From Pseudomonas sp. Irchel s3b2 (lineage in GTDB: Bacteria > Pseudomonadota > Gammaproteobacteria > Pseudomonadales > Pseudomonadaceae): a stretch of DNA of 64,000 nt. Below are positions 50,693-58,193 of the stretch, piece by piece (within the stretch, counting starts at the first letter, position 1; each line of letters begins with the position of its first letter). The position numbers and the translations under genes are program-made. The notes under the pieces were generated by a model. That model had not been told where the DNA came from and did not search any database. It saw only the letters and a list, made by a program, of their open reading frames with translations. The stretch lies in contig NZ_FYEB01000023.1 of assembly GCF_900187445.1 (NCBI RefSeq), positions 1 to 64,000 on the forward strand, in the 5' to 3' direction.

Positions 50693-50989
50693 TTACTGAG
50701 CGAGGATCGCTCTGGCCAGCTCCTCGTCGCTTGCTTTGAGGTCGGGATGATTTTGTCGAATTTCCTTCAACACCGATTCCAGGTAAACGCCGCGAATCGT
50801 ACCGCCACTCGCCACGAAGCTAGAGGCGTCATCCCGTGCGGGAATCACGATTTTGTCATCCTTGAACGTCGAATACAGCGATGCGGAGACCCCGGCCGAA
50901 GTGGCGACATCTTTTGCCTCCACATCGGCCATGGCCGAACCCACGGGCAAACAAAGCACTAGCGAAGATATGAGCAACAGATGGCGCAT
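50693..50989 (-). CDS. DUF2388 exported small protein
   Basis: The 98-residue protein has a signal peptide (MRHLLLISSLVLCLPVGSAM, cleavage after AMA). The DUF2388 body follows: STFKDDKIVIPARDDASSFV and GGTIRGVYLESVLKEIRQNH. The family is small, mainly found in Pseudomonas, and of unknown function; several members can occur in one genome. It is a single gene convergent with the dehydratase gene. The protein is probably periplasmic. Confidence 0.87.
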   Translation of the reverse strand: MRHLLLISSLVLCLPVGSAMADVEAKDVATSAGVSASLYSTFKDDKIVIPARDDASSFVASGGTIRGVYLESVLKEIRQNHPDLKASDEELARAILAQ

Positions 50990-51374
50990 GACGGCGTCCT
51001 CCGAAAGCGTAAAGGAAGTAACACATAATTTAGGATGCTTGACGCTGCTCAGGAGTTCCCTGCTGTTTCGATATATGCATGGGCAGCCGCTCAGGACCGC
51101 ATGGTCGCGGTAAATACGAAGCCTGTGGGAGAGCTTACTTGCGATAGCGGTGTGTCAGGCGACATCAATGTTGACTGTGCCGCCGTCATCGCGAGCAAGC
51201 TCGCTTCTACACCACCACAGGGTGTTCAGACGATCGCCGAAGATCAAAAGATCGCAGGCTGCGCCAGCTGCTACACAGGTCGTGTTGCGCGAAGTGCCGG
51301 TTATCAGCGATTTCGATGCTGCCAGCCGCGAGGGCTATTCTTGGCAATGCGCCCATCGTCATGGGAGACCTCTG
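50990..51374. other. Intergenic stretch with REPIN
   Basis: The stretch between the two divergent genes contains the REPIN at 51124-51211 and otherwise nothing that I can support. A frame open upstream of the DinB start consists of the repeat and has no protein resemblance. Confidence 0.5.
51124..51211. repeat. REPIN, imperfect
   Basis: TGTGGGAGAGCTTACTTGCG (51124 on) and CATCGCGAGCAAGCTCGCTT (51187 on) are inverted copies with several mismatches. Confidence 0.65.
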
Positions 51375-51881
51375 ATGATCAACGTACGCACTGCCCGCAT
51401 GCTCGCCGATTACAGGCGCTGGGCCGATCAGCGACTCTTCGACAGCCTCATGGCGCTGCCACCGGAAGAGCTCAACCGCAAACGGGTGTCGGTGTTCAAC
51501 AACATCATCGGCACCTTGAACCATATCTACGTGGTCGACTGCATCTGGCAAGCGCATCTGGAGGGGCGCGGCCACGGCTTCAAAACCTCCCATGATCTGC
51601 TCCATCCCGAACTCACCGAGCTGCGACTGGTGCAGCAGGAGATCGATCAATGGTTCTGTGGATGGAGCGCGGCCCAGACCGACGATTCGCTGGATAAACC
51701 CATCGAATTCAACTCCGTCGCGGGGGAAAGCGGGGTCATGAGCGCTGGCGCAATGCTGTTGCATGTGGTCAACCACGCCAGTTATCACCGAGGCTGGGTG
51801 GTCCAGATGTACTGCGAAATTCCGGCCCTGCCGCCGATCACTGATCTGCCGGTGTTTCTGCGCGAGGTTCCGGGGTACTGA
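51375..51881 (+). CDS. DinB-family metal-dependent protein
   Basis: I chose the ATG at 51375 because GGAG lies seven bases upstream; the longer frame passes through REP sequence. The 168-residue protein is an all-helical DinB four-helix bundle: His50 in GTLNHIYVVDCIW and the paired His in LHVVNHASYHRGWVVQ are the three metal ligands. Related proteins include damage-inducible DinB and thiol-dependent transferases (BstA/YfiT-like). The activity is unknown. No SOS box could be seen by eye upstream. Confidence 0.88.
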   Translation: MINVRTARMLADYRRWADQRLFDSLMALPPEELNRKRVSVFNNIIGTLNHIYVVDCIWQAHLEGRGHGFKTSHDLLHPELTELRLVQQEIDQWFCGWSAAQTDDSLDKPIEFNSVAGESGVMSAGAMLLHVVNHASYHRGWVVQMYCEIPALPPITDLPVFLREVPGY

Positions 51882-51910
51882 ATCGAGTTCCCGGCCTAAG
51901 CAAGTCCCCG

Positions 51911-52047
51911 GTGGGAGCGACCTGTGGCGAGGGGGCTTGCCCCCCGTTGGGTTGCGCAGCTGCCCCAAAATTTCTGATGTACCAAAGATCTTGTGAGTGC
52001 TGCGCACTCAAACGGGGGCAAGCCCCCTCGCCACAGGCCGCTCCCAC
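51911..52047. repeat. Long REP-type inverted repeat
   Basis: GTGGGAGCGACCTGTGGCGA onward (51911-51948) pairs with 52011-52047, enclosing about 60 bases with a further small hairpin (GAGTGCTGCGCACTC). It is the TGTGGCGAGGG REP family and lies between convergent genes. Confidence 0.75.
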
Positions 52048-52077
52048 ATTGGATCTTCTTTGTGATGGAGATTTGGG

Positions 52078-53472
52078 TCAGGCCTGAGCAATCAAACGCT
52101 GCCGGCAATCGAGCACCAACAACGCACCACCCAGTTCGCTGCTGCCCACTTCCAACGTAAACCCATGCAGGCTGACAATCGCCGCGACGATCGACAATCC
52201 CAGCCCGAAACCACTTTGCGGGTTACCGCCCTCGGCGCGATAGAAGCGCTGAAACACCGCCTCACGTTCGGCCAACGCTATGCCGGGGCCGGAGTCGAGT
52301 ACTTCAATCCGTGTGTGCCCAGCGTCATTCACCCCACGCAAAATCACCTCGCCACCGGGCGGTGTGAATTTGATCGAGTTGCTCAGCAAATTCGCCACGG
52401 CTTCGAACAGCAACGCCCGGTCGCCGTTGAGTTGGGGCAGTGATTCGGGCAGTTGCAGTTCAAAAGTCAGTTGGCCTTCTTCCGCCAGCGGCAGATAAAA
52501 GTCATGCAATTCTTGCAGCACCGGCACCGGGTCCAGTTGCACGAAACCCGAACGGCGCTGGCGATCCTCCAGCTCGGAAATCCGCAACAGTCCACGAAAA
52601 CGCGCCATCAAGGTATCGGCCTCGCCGAGCACCGAATCCAGTTGCACGGCCAGCGTCGAACCGTCATCGGCCTGCTGCTGAATCCGGTACAGCTGCGCCC
52701 GCAGGCGCGTCAGCGGTGTGCGCAGGTCATGGGCGATGTTGTCGCACACACCCTTGACCTCGTTCATCAAGCGCTCGATGCGTTCGAGCATGGCGTTGAC
52801 GATGGCGGCGAGCATGTCCAGTTCGTCGCGGCGATTGGACAGCGGCAGGCGCCGGGTCAGGTCACCGGCGACAATGGCTTCGGCGCTGGCCTGGATCGCC
52901 CGGATCCGCCGTAGCGGGCGTCGTCTTAATAAATGCCAGCCGGCGATGCCGGGCAGAATGGTCAGCGACACGCCCCACAGCAGCGCGTGCAGGATGATCC
53001 GGGTCACGGCAAACAGCGAACCGTTGTCCCGCACCAGCACCAGCCAGCGCCCATCCAGGGTTCGAGTCGCCACGGCGTCGCAACTGTCAGTGGGCAGGGT
53101 CGGGTCGTCGGCGTCGACGCAGTCGCTGAGGATGTGAATCTTGCCGTCCAGCGGCAGGCCTTGGGGGATCTGGCGCAAGGGGCCGTTGAGGTAGCGCTGC
53201 TGGTCATCGAACAGGCCATAGGCATCGATGCCGCGAACGTCGAAAGTCACACTGGCCGCGAGGGCGTCCTCCAGTTGCTCGCCCGAAAAGCGGGAAAATA
53301 GATGCTGACGTTGCATCAACGAATGCTTGGCCAGGGTGTCCAGGTAGCTGGATACCTCGTAGTACATCACCCCCATGAGAATTCCGCTCCAGGCCACGAA
53401 CAGCGAACTGTAGAGCGCCAGCAAGCGGCTGCTCGAGGAGCGCCAGCCTTTAGAGGGGTTCAGCAATGACAT
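52078..53472 (-). CDS. Two-component sensor histidine kinase
   Basis: The 464-residue protein has a membrane helix at about 17-38, a periplasmic sensor of about 120 residues, a second helix at about 157-178, a HAMP linker, the HisKA domain with phosphorylated His248 (NIAHDLRTPLTRLRAQ), and a HATPase domain with LLSNSIKFTPPGGE, VLDSGPGIALAEREAVFQ and GFGLGLSIVAAIVSLHGF. It overlaps the response-regulator stop by 23 bases and follows it. The stimulus is unknown; Cys118 and Cys131 in the periplasmic loop could form a disulfide. Confidence 0.92.
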   Translation of the reverse strand: MSLLNPSKGWRSSSSRLLALYSSLFVAWSGILMGVMYYEVSSYLDTLAKHSLMQRQHLFSRFSGEQLEDALAASVTFDVRGIDAYGLFDDQQRYLNGPLRQIPQGLPLDGKIHILSDCVDADDPTLPTDSCDAVATRTLDGRWLVLVRDNGSLFAVTRIILHALLWGVSLTILPGIAGWHLLRRRPLRRIRAIQASAEAIVAGDLTRRLPLSNRRDELDMLAAIVNAMLERIERLMNEVKGVCDNIAHDLRTPLTRLRAQLYRIQQQADDGSTLAVQLDSVLGEADTLMARFRGLLRISELEDRQRRSGFVQLDPVPVLQELHDFYLPLAEEGQLTFELQLPESLPQLNGDRALLFEAVANLLSNSIKFTPPGGEVILRGVNDAGHTRIEVLDSGPGIALAEREAVFQRFYRAEGGNPQSGFGLGLSIVAAIVSLHGFTLEVGSSELGGALLVLDCRQRLIAQA

Positions 53473-54133
53473 AACCCGAGCCTCGCACAGTCCGAATCAG
53501 TGGGACGTTGCCTGGCGGGTCGATCTTCTTGCGCAGACGGCCAATGTGCACGTCGATCAGGTTGGTGCCGGGGTCGAAGTGATAGCCCCAGACTTCTTCG
53601 AAAATCATCATCCGCGACAGAATCTGCCCGGTGTTGCGCATCAGAAACTCCAGCAACTTGTACTCGGTAGGCAATAGCGTCAGCAATTGACCGTCGCGGC
53701 TGGCCTCGTGGCTGATCAGGTTCAACTCCAGATCGGCCACGCGCAAGGTGGTGGCCTGGGCAGTCACGGTGTTCTGCCGGCGCAGCAAAACTTCGACCCG
53801 TGCGGCCATTTCATCGGTGGCGAACGGTTTGGTCAGGTAATCGTCGCCGCCGGCACGCAGGCCGCGAACCCGTTCATCGACATCGGAGAGAGCGCTGATC
53901 ATCAGGATCGGCGTGGCCACGCCCATGGTGCGCAAGGTGGTGACAATCGCCAGGCCATCGAGCTCCGGCAGCATGCGGTCGAGGGTGATCAGGTCGTAGT
54001 TGCCGCTGACTGCACGCTCCAGGCCTTCGCGGCCATTGTCGACCCAATCCACGTCGAGGCCGTGGCTACTCAGTTCGGCGACGATTTCCCGGGCGGTCAC
54101 GGCGTCGTCTTCGATGGTCAAGATGCGGGTCAT
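53450..54133 (-). CDS. OmpR/PhoB-family response regulator
   Basis: The 227-residue protein has a receiver domain with the acidic pair near residues 8-10, phosphoacceptor Asp52 (DLITLDRMLPELDG), and an OmpR-type winged-helix output (LLPTEYKLLEFLMRNTGQIL, then DVHIGRLRKKIDPPGNVPLI). It is in an operon with the sensor kinase, whose start overlaps its end. Its regulon is unknown. The 270-base gap to the divergent gene at 54404 has no gene I can support and is rather AT-rich at 54300-54340. Confidence 0.93.
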   Translation of the reverse strand: MTRILTIEDDAVTAREIVAELSSHGLDVDWVDNGREGLERAVSGNYDLITLDRMLPELDGLAIVTTLRTMGVATPILMISALSDVDERVRGLRAGGDDYLTKPFATDEMAARVEVLLRRQNTVTAQATTLRVADLELNLISHEASRDGQLLTLLPTEYKLLEFLMRNTGQILSRMMIFEEVWGYHFDPGTNLIDVHIGRLRKKIDPPGNVPLIRTVRGSGYVIAEPL

Positions 54134-54403
54134 AGGGCTTGCCTGATTAGGTGTTCAAGACGTTGCGCGACATTTTGCCAAGAAATGATCGATGGTTTTC
54201 TAAATAAAACTTCATGCAGGCGCCGTTTCAAGCAATGCATAAAACCCGCCGATTAGACCTGCGCCTTGCAAACTGCATGACCCGGAGAAATTCATTGATT
54301 TCAATTCATTGAAATAAAACGATTTATTGAAGTGGCGCGACTGGCACGTTGACTGCAATTGCTCGTTTGACGAGTTGTAACACCTGCCTGGAGCACTACA
54401 AAA

Positions 54404-55354
54404 ATGAACAGATCCTCTGATGGTTTTTATCCTGTCGCAGATGAGTTCAGCACGCTCTCGGGCGTGTCTTGGGCCGCTATCTTCGCCGGGGCCGCGGCGG
54501 CTGCGGCGTTGTCGCTGATTCTCGTGCTGCTTGGGTTTGGTCTGGGTTTTTCGGCGGTTTCACCGTGGGCCCATGAAGGCGTCAGCGTCAAAAGCCTGGG
54601 TATCTCGACGATTGTCTGGCTGGCCTTTACCCAGATCGTGGCCTCCGGGCTCGGCGGCTATATCGCCGGTCGACTGCGAGTGAGGTGGGCCTACATGCAC
54701 GGCGATGAGGTCTACTTCCGTGACACGGCCCATGGCTTCCTGGCCTGGTGTATCGCGACGCTGGTGACCGCGACCTTGGTGGTTGGTTCGGTCAGCAACA
54801 TCGTCAGCGGCGGCGTGCAGGCCGGGGCAACGGTCGCCGGCGGTGCCGCCAGCGCCATGACCCAGGCTGCCGGCAGCGCGGTCGATAATACCGACAGTGA
54901 TCCATACGGCTACTTCATCGACAGCCTGTTTCGCGATGATCGGCCAGTCGCCGTCAGCGATGACGCCCCCAATGGCACCGTCACCCGGATCTTCGCGCGC
55001 AGCCTGCGCAACGACGGTCAATTGGCGCCCGAGGATCGGGCTTACCTGGCACAACTGGTCGCCCAGCGGACCAACCTCACTCAAGCGGACGCCGAGCGTC
55101 GTGTCGACGAAGTCTATGCCCGCACCCAAAAAGCCGTTGCCGACGCCAAACTGGCAGCACAACAAGCGGCCGACACCGCAGCCAAAGCCGCAGCCTTGAC
55201 GGCGTTGTGGATGTTCGTCGCGCTGCTGGCCGGGGCATTTTTTGCCAGTCTCAGCGCGATCTTCGGCGGTCGTCGTCGGGATGCCGTGGAGTATCTGGAA
55301 ACCGATGCCTACGTGACCACCACCACAACCACGACGCTGCCACCGATTCGCTAA
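54404..55354 (+). CDS. Conserved multi-helix membrane protein of unknown function
   Basis: The 316-residue protein has N-terminal helices (VSWAAIFAGAAAAAALSLIL, GISTIVWLAFTQIVASGLGG), a third at about 107-130, a long polar and Ala-rich central region (about 150-255, including AQQAADTAAKAAALT) and a last helix ending before a Thr-rich tail (VTTTTTTTLPPIR). I recognise it as a widely conserved type but can name no function. A GGAG site lies upstream of the ATG. A 23-residue protein gene follows 15 bases later, and both end before the terminator at 55464, so they form a unit. Confidence 0.7.
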   Translation: MNRSSDGFYPVADEFSTLSGVSWAAIFAGAAAAAALSLILVLLGFGLGFSAVSPWAHEGVSVKSLGISTIVWLAFTQIVASGLGGYIAGRLRVRWAYMHGDEVYFRDTAHGFLAWCIATLVTATLVVGSVSNIVSGGVQAGATVAGGAASAMTQAAGSAVDNTDSDPYGYFIDSLFRDDRPVAVSDDAPNGTVTRIFARSLRNDGQLAPEDRAYLAQLVAQRTNLTQADAERRVDEVYARTQKAVADAKLAAQQAADTAAKAAALTALWMFVALLAGAFFASLSAIFGGRRRDAVEYLETDAYVTTTTTTTLPPIR

Positions 55355-55369
55355 CCCAGGAGAACCATC

Positions 55370-55441
55370 ATGCGCTCTATATTGCTGTTCTTTCTCGGCG
55401 TACCGATCCCGATCATCATTCTGATTGCCTTGCTGACGTGA
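55370..55441 (+). CDS. 23-residue small membrane protein
   Basis: A short frame reads MRSILLFFLGVPIPIIILIA and LLT, with AGGAG seven bases before the ATG. It is one hydrophobic helix with a Pro-x-Pro kink and an N-terminal Arg. It sits 15 bases after the stop of a larger membrane protein and 22 bases before a strong terminator, so it is well placed to be real and to work with its neighbour. I know of similar tiny proteins near such genes but no function. Confidence 0.65.
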   Translation: MRSILLFFLGVPIPIIILIALLT

Positions 55442-55463
55442 GCCCTTTAAGGCGCTTTGCCTG

Positions 55464-55496
55464 CGCCGCTTCTATTTCTGGTAGAAGCGGCGTTTT
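55464..55496 (+). terminator. Rho-independent terminator
   Basis: CGCCGCTTCTA (55464-55474) and TAGAAGCGGCG (55482-55492) form a perfect 11-base stem with a seven-base loop followed by TTTTGCTTTT. It ends the two-gene membrane-protein unit. Confidence 0.9.
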
Positions 55497-55587
55497 GCTT
55501 TTCGGATGCCCAAGCAGCGAGAATCGTCCCAGCGGCAGGACATGCGCTCCCACTTCTAATTTTGTGTTGCCTGACGGGAGAAATACC

Positions 55588-56127
55588 GTGGACAAAAAGG
55601 AAAGCAAACGGCAACTGGTGGCGATGCTCGAAAGCGGGCATTCGAAGACCGAAATTTTCAAGACGCTGTCCGGCGGGGAGGTCAAGGATCGGGTGCTGGC
55701 CTACTGGATCGGTGCCTATGCTGACCCCGCGTTGTGTCAGCGGCACTCCGGCAAGATCAAGACATTACTTTTCCTGACGATTGCTCAAGCGTTGCTCGGT
55801 GCAGTCCTCGGGTTCTTCCTCGGCTCGATGATCGGGCCAGGTGCCGCCGTGTTTTTCACCCTGTTTGCCGCAGTGGTGCCGCTGCTGTTCGCCTGGGGTT
55901 TTTATAAGAACGTTGCGCAGGCCTACACCATTTACGTGATCCTGTCCCTGAGCCAGTTTCCGCGAATGTTCCAGGGGTTTGAGGAGGATCCGCTACTGAC
56001 GCTCGTCGGTGCCGGGATCACCCTGGGCATGGTGTTTTTCGTCGCCTACCTTAAAACGCTGTTGTTCCCGGATCTGGGGTTTCTGGGTTCGAAGAAGGTC
56101 AAAGGACGCTACGTGTTTTCCAGCTGA
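55588..56127 (+). CDS. Conserved hypothetical membrane protein
   Basis: I chose the GTG at 55588 because GGGAG stands seven bases upstream; longer frames run through the terminator. The 179-residue protein has a soluble N-terminal part with a helix-turn-helix-like stretch (KRQLVAMLESGHSKTEIFKT, then LSGGEVKDRVLAYWIGAYAD), and three to four membrane helices (TLLFLTIAQALLGAVLGFFL, AAVFFTLFAAVVPLLFAW). The end is basic. I do not recognise a named family. It stands alone between the terminator and a REP. Confidence 0.75.
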   Translation: MDKKESKRQLVAMLESGHSKTEIFKTLSGGEVKDRVLAYWIGAYADPALCQRHSGKIKTLLFLTIAQALLGAVLGFFLGSMIGPGAAVFFTLFAAVVPLLFAWGFYKNVAQAYTIYVILSLSQFPRMFQGFEEDPLLTLVGAGITLGMVFFVAYLKTLLFPDLGFLGSKKVKGRYVFSS

Positions 56128-56164
56128 AGATCGGTGCCGAGTGCGGCAGAAATGGAATGCTTGA

Positions 56165-56265
56165 GGGCGCCTTCGCGGGCAAGCCTCGCTCCTACAGGTC
56201 ATGCGCCGATCATGCGGGCACCGATCCCCTGGATGATCGTTCCCACGCAGAGCGTGGGAACGATC
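56165..56265. repeat. Single REP plus a 14-base-arm palindrome
   Basis: GCGCCTTCGCGGGCAAGCCT onward (56165-56195) is a single GTAGGAGC-type REP in reverse. GATCGTTCCCACGC (56235-56248) and its complement (56252-56265) around AGA form a perfect hairpin of a type common in Pseudomonas between convergent genes, probably a bidirectional terminator. Confidence 0.75.
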
Positions 56266-56273
56266 GTTGTGGC

Positions 56274-56885
56274 TCAGTTAATCGGCGTACCGACAAACAC
56301 CTCAAGCCCCTCGGCATACTCTGTGAACGCGCTGATCCGCGGAAACTGCGCGGCCGCCACCTGATCCGGCACCACCAGGTTGGTAAAACTCCAGGCCACC
56401 GCCAGGATAATTCCGTCCTGCGCAATCGAACCGTCGGTTTTCAGCGGCTGTTTTTCCAGCTCCCGCTCCAGCGCCGAATACGCCGCGGCCAATTGCCCTT
56501 CGACCCGTTCCACCCAGGGCGCGTACTGAATCTCCGCTGGCCGCAGGTTGCGTTCGTAGTAAAGCTGCACCGACTTTTCGCACGCTGCCAATGCCAGGCC
56601 GATCAGACGCAGCGAGCGCAAGCGTTGATCCGGATTGTTGGGTATCAGGCTTTTACCCGGCGCGGCCAGAGCCTCCAGGTAGTCGATGATCAGCGTCGAA
56701 TCCATCAACACCTCGCCATCATCCAGCACCAGGGTCGGTGCCTTCACCACGGGGTTGATCTGCTGGAATTGCTCGAAGTTCCTGAACACCGAAACCGACT
56801 CATGCTCCAGCGGTATGCCAAGACACTTGGCGGAAATAGCGACGCGCCGCACGTAGGGCGAATCCAGCATGCCGATCAGTTTCAT
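56274..56885 (-). CDS. Glutathione S-transferase family protein
   Basis: The 203-residue protein has the thioredoxin-like N-domain of GSTs (MKLIGMLDSPYVRRVAISAK, the Ser9-Pro10 active region; NPVVKAPTLVLDDGEVLMDS with the cis-Pro and Asp-Ser that bind glutathione) and an all-helical C-domain. It should conjugate glutathione to electrophiles or act as a reductase. It is a single gene. GGAG is present before the ATG. Confidence 0.92.
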   Translation of the reverse strand: MKLIGMLDSPYVRRVAISAKCLGIPLEHESVSVFRNFEQFQQINPVVKAPTLVLDDGEVLMDSTLIIDYLEALAAPGKSLIPNNPDQRLRSLRLIGLALAACEKSVQLYYERNLRPAEIQYAPWVERVEGQLAAAYSALERELEKQPLKTDGSIAQDGIILAVAWSFTNLVVPDQVAAAQFPRISAFTEYAEGLEVFVGTPIN

Positions 56886-56961
56886 TGAGCCTCTCCTTAA
56901 GACAGTCCATCGGGGATGGACAACCTTAGCTGAGGTTCAGCTACCTGCAAACGGCCTCGCG

Positions 56962-57882
56962 CTAATCCTCAAACCCCACCTGCTCATGAATCTCATCGAC
57001 CTTCAATTCCAGCCGATAAGCCACGGCGATAAACAGTGCCTGGCACAGGCACAAGGTTGCACTCAACGAGCGGAAGGCAAACGAGCTGCCTTCGTTGACC
57101 AGCAGCACGGTGTTGGCGCGCTTGGCCAAAGGTGAAAGGTTGCTGTCGGTGATGATCAGGGTTTTCGCCTGATTGTGCTGGGCGATGCGCAGGCAGTGCT
57201 GGGTTTCCTTGCCGTAGGGCGTGAAGCTGATGGCGATCACCAGGTCATTGGCGCGCACACTGCGCATCTGTTCGCGGTAACTGCCGCCCAGACCCGACAC
57301 CAGATGAATGCGCTTGTTGGTGTGTTGCAGGTTGTAGACCAGGTAATCGGCCACCGCGAACGAACGGCGCACCCCGACCACGTAGATGTTGTCGGCATTC
57401 ACCACCAGATCCACGGCCTTGTCGAAGGCCTGGTCATCGAGTTCCAGCCCCAGCCGTTCGATGCCCGACAAGGTAGCATCGATGCATTCACGCGCCAGAT
57501 CGCCGCCGCTGGCTTTCTGCGACTTGTTGGCGATCATGCTGCGGATGCGTTGCTGGTAGTTCTGCACCGGCGTGGTTTTGTGGGTGTAGGCCTCGCGAAA
57601 CAGCGCCTGCATTTCGCTGAAGCCGCTGAAGCCGAAACGCTGGGAAAACCGCACGATAGCCGATGGGTGCACTTCGCATTCACGGGCGATGTCGCTGATG
57701 CGGTCGACCATGATCCGGTCGCTCTGTTGGCTCATGTAGCTGGCGATGCGTTTGAGCTGGCGCGGCAGGCTTTCGTATTCATCGGTGATCAGCTGCAACA
57801 AACGCTCGGCATTGATCGGAGGGCTGGCGAGATCGCTGTCGGGCGTGCTCTCGGTCGTAGCCGGCTGATCGGTGCGGGACAT
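56962..57882 (-). CDS. iolR: MurR/RpiR-family regulator, probable inositol repressor IolR
   Basis: I chose the ATG at 57882 (AAGGA six bases upstream); 19 more codons are open upstream. The 306-residue protein has an RpiR-type N-terminal helix-turn-helix (DRISDIARECEVHPSAIVRF, SQRFGFSGFSEMQALF) and a C-terminal SIS sugar-binding domain (NADNIYVVGVRRSFAVADYL, DLVIAISFTPYGKETQHCLR). It is divergent from the iol operon, and a GGAA-N6-TTCC palindrome lies between them, so it most likely represses the operon until an inositol-derived intermediate binds. Confidence 0.88.
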   Translation of the reverse strand: MSRTDQPATTESTPDSDLASPPINAERLLQLITDEYESLPRQLKRIASYMSQQSDRIMVDRISDIARECEVHPSAIVRFSQRFGFSGFSEMQALFREAYTHKTTPVQNYQQRIRSMIANKSQKASGGDLARECIDATLSGIERLGLELDDQAFDKAVDLVVNADNIYVVGVRRSFAVADYLVYNLQHTNKRIHLVSGLGGSYREQMRSVRANDLVIAISFTPYGKETQHCLRIAQHNQAKTLIITDSNLSPLAKRANTVLLVNEGSSFAFRSLSATLCLCQALFIAVAYRLELKVDEIHEQVGFED

Positions 57883-58055
57883 AAGGAATCCTTCTGGCTT
57901 GTGCTTATAGAGATGACAGGTCGCGTCATCCCCTGACAATAGGTTGGCTGTGCGCAGTCTACAGGGTAGGCCGGAATAAAATCTTGAGCTTGCGCCCGCC
58001 TCGGGGTCTGCTGAAACGATGCACTGTGTCTGGAACGCTTGTGCAGAAGTTTATT

Positions 58056-58069
58056 GGAAAAAATATTCC
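58056..58069. promoter_or_regulatory. Putative IolR operator GGAA-N6-TTCC
   Basis: GGAA (58056-58059) and TTCC (58066-58069) are separated by six A/T bases, in the AT-rich part of the region between iolR and iolC. I recall a GGAA-N6-TTCC palindrome reported as the recognition sequence of the rhizobial IolR, also an RpiR-family repressor. A possible iolC promoter (TTGATT at 58095-58100 with TTAGTC 17 bases later) lies 25 bases downstream. Confidence 0.55.
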
Positions 58070-58193
58070 ACGTAAAAAATATTTAGAATAATTATTGATT
58101 GTTCGGTCCCGGTCGTTTTAGTCTGCATCCACCAAGAGTGTTCGGCGCCTTCATCGCCCCGAACGCAGGCTGATAAAAATAACAGGAGCCAGC

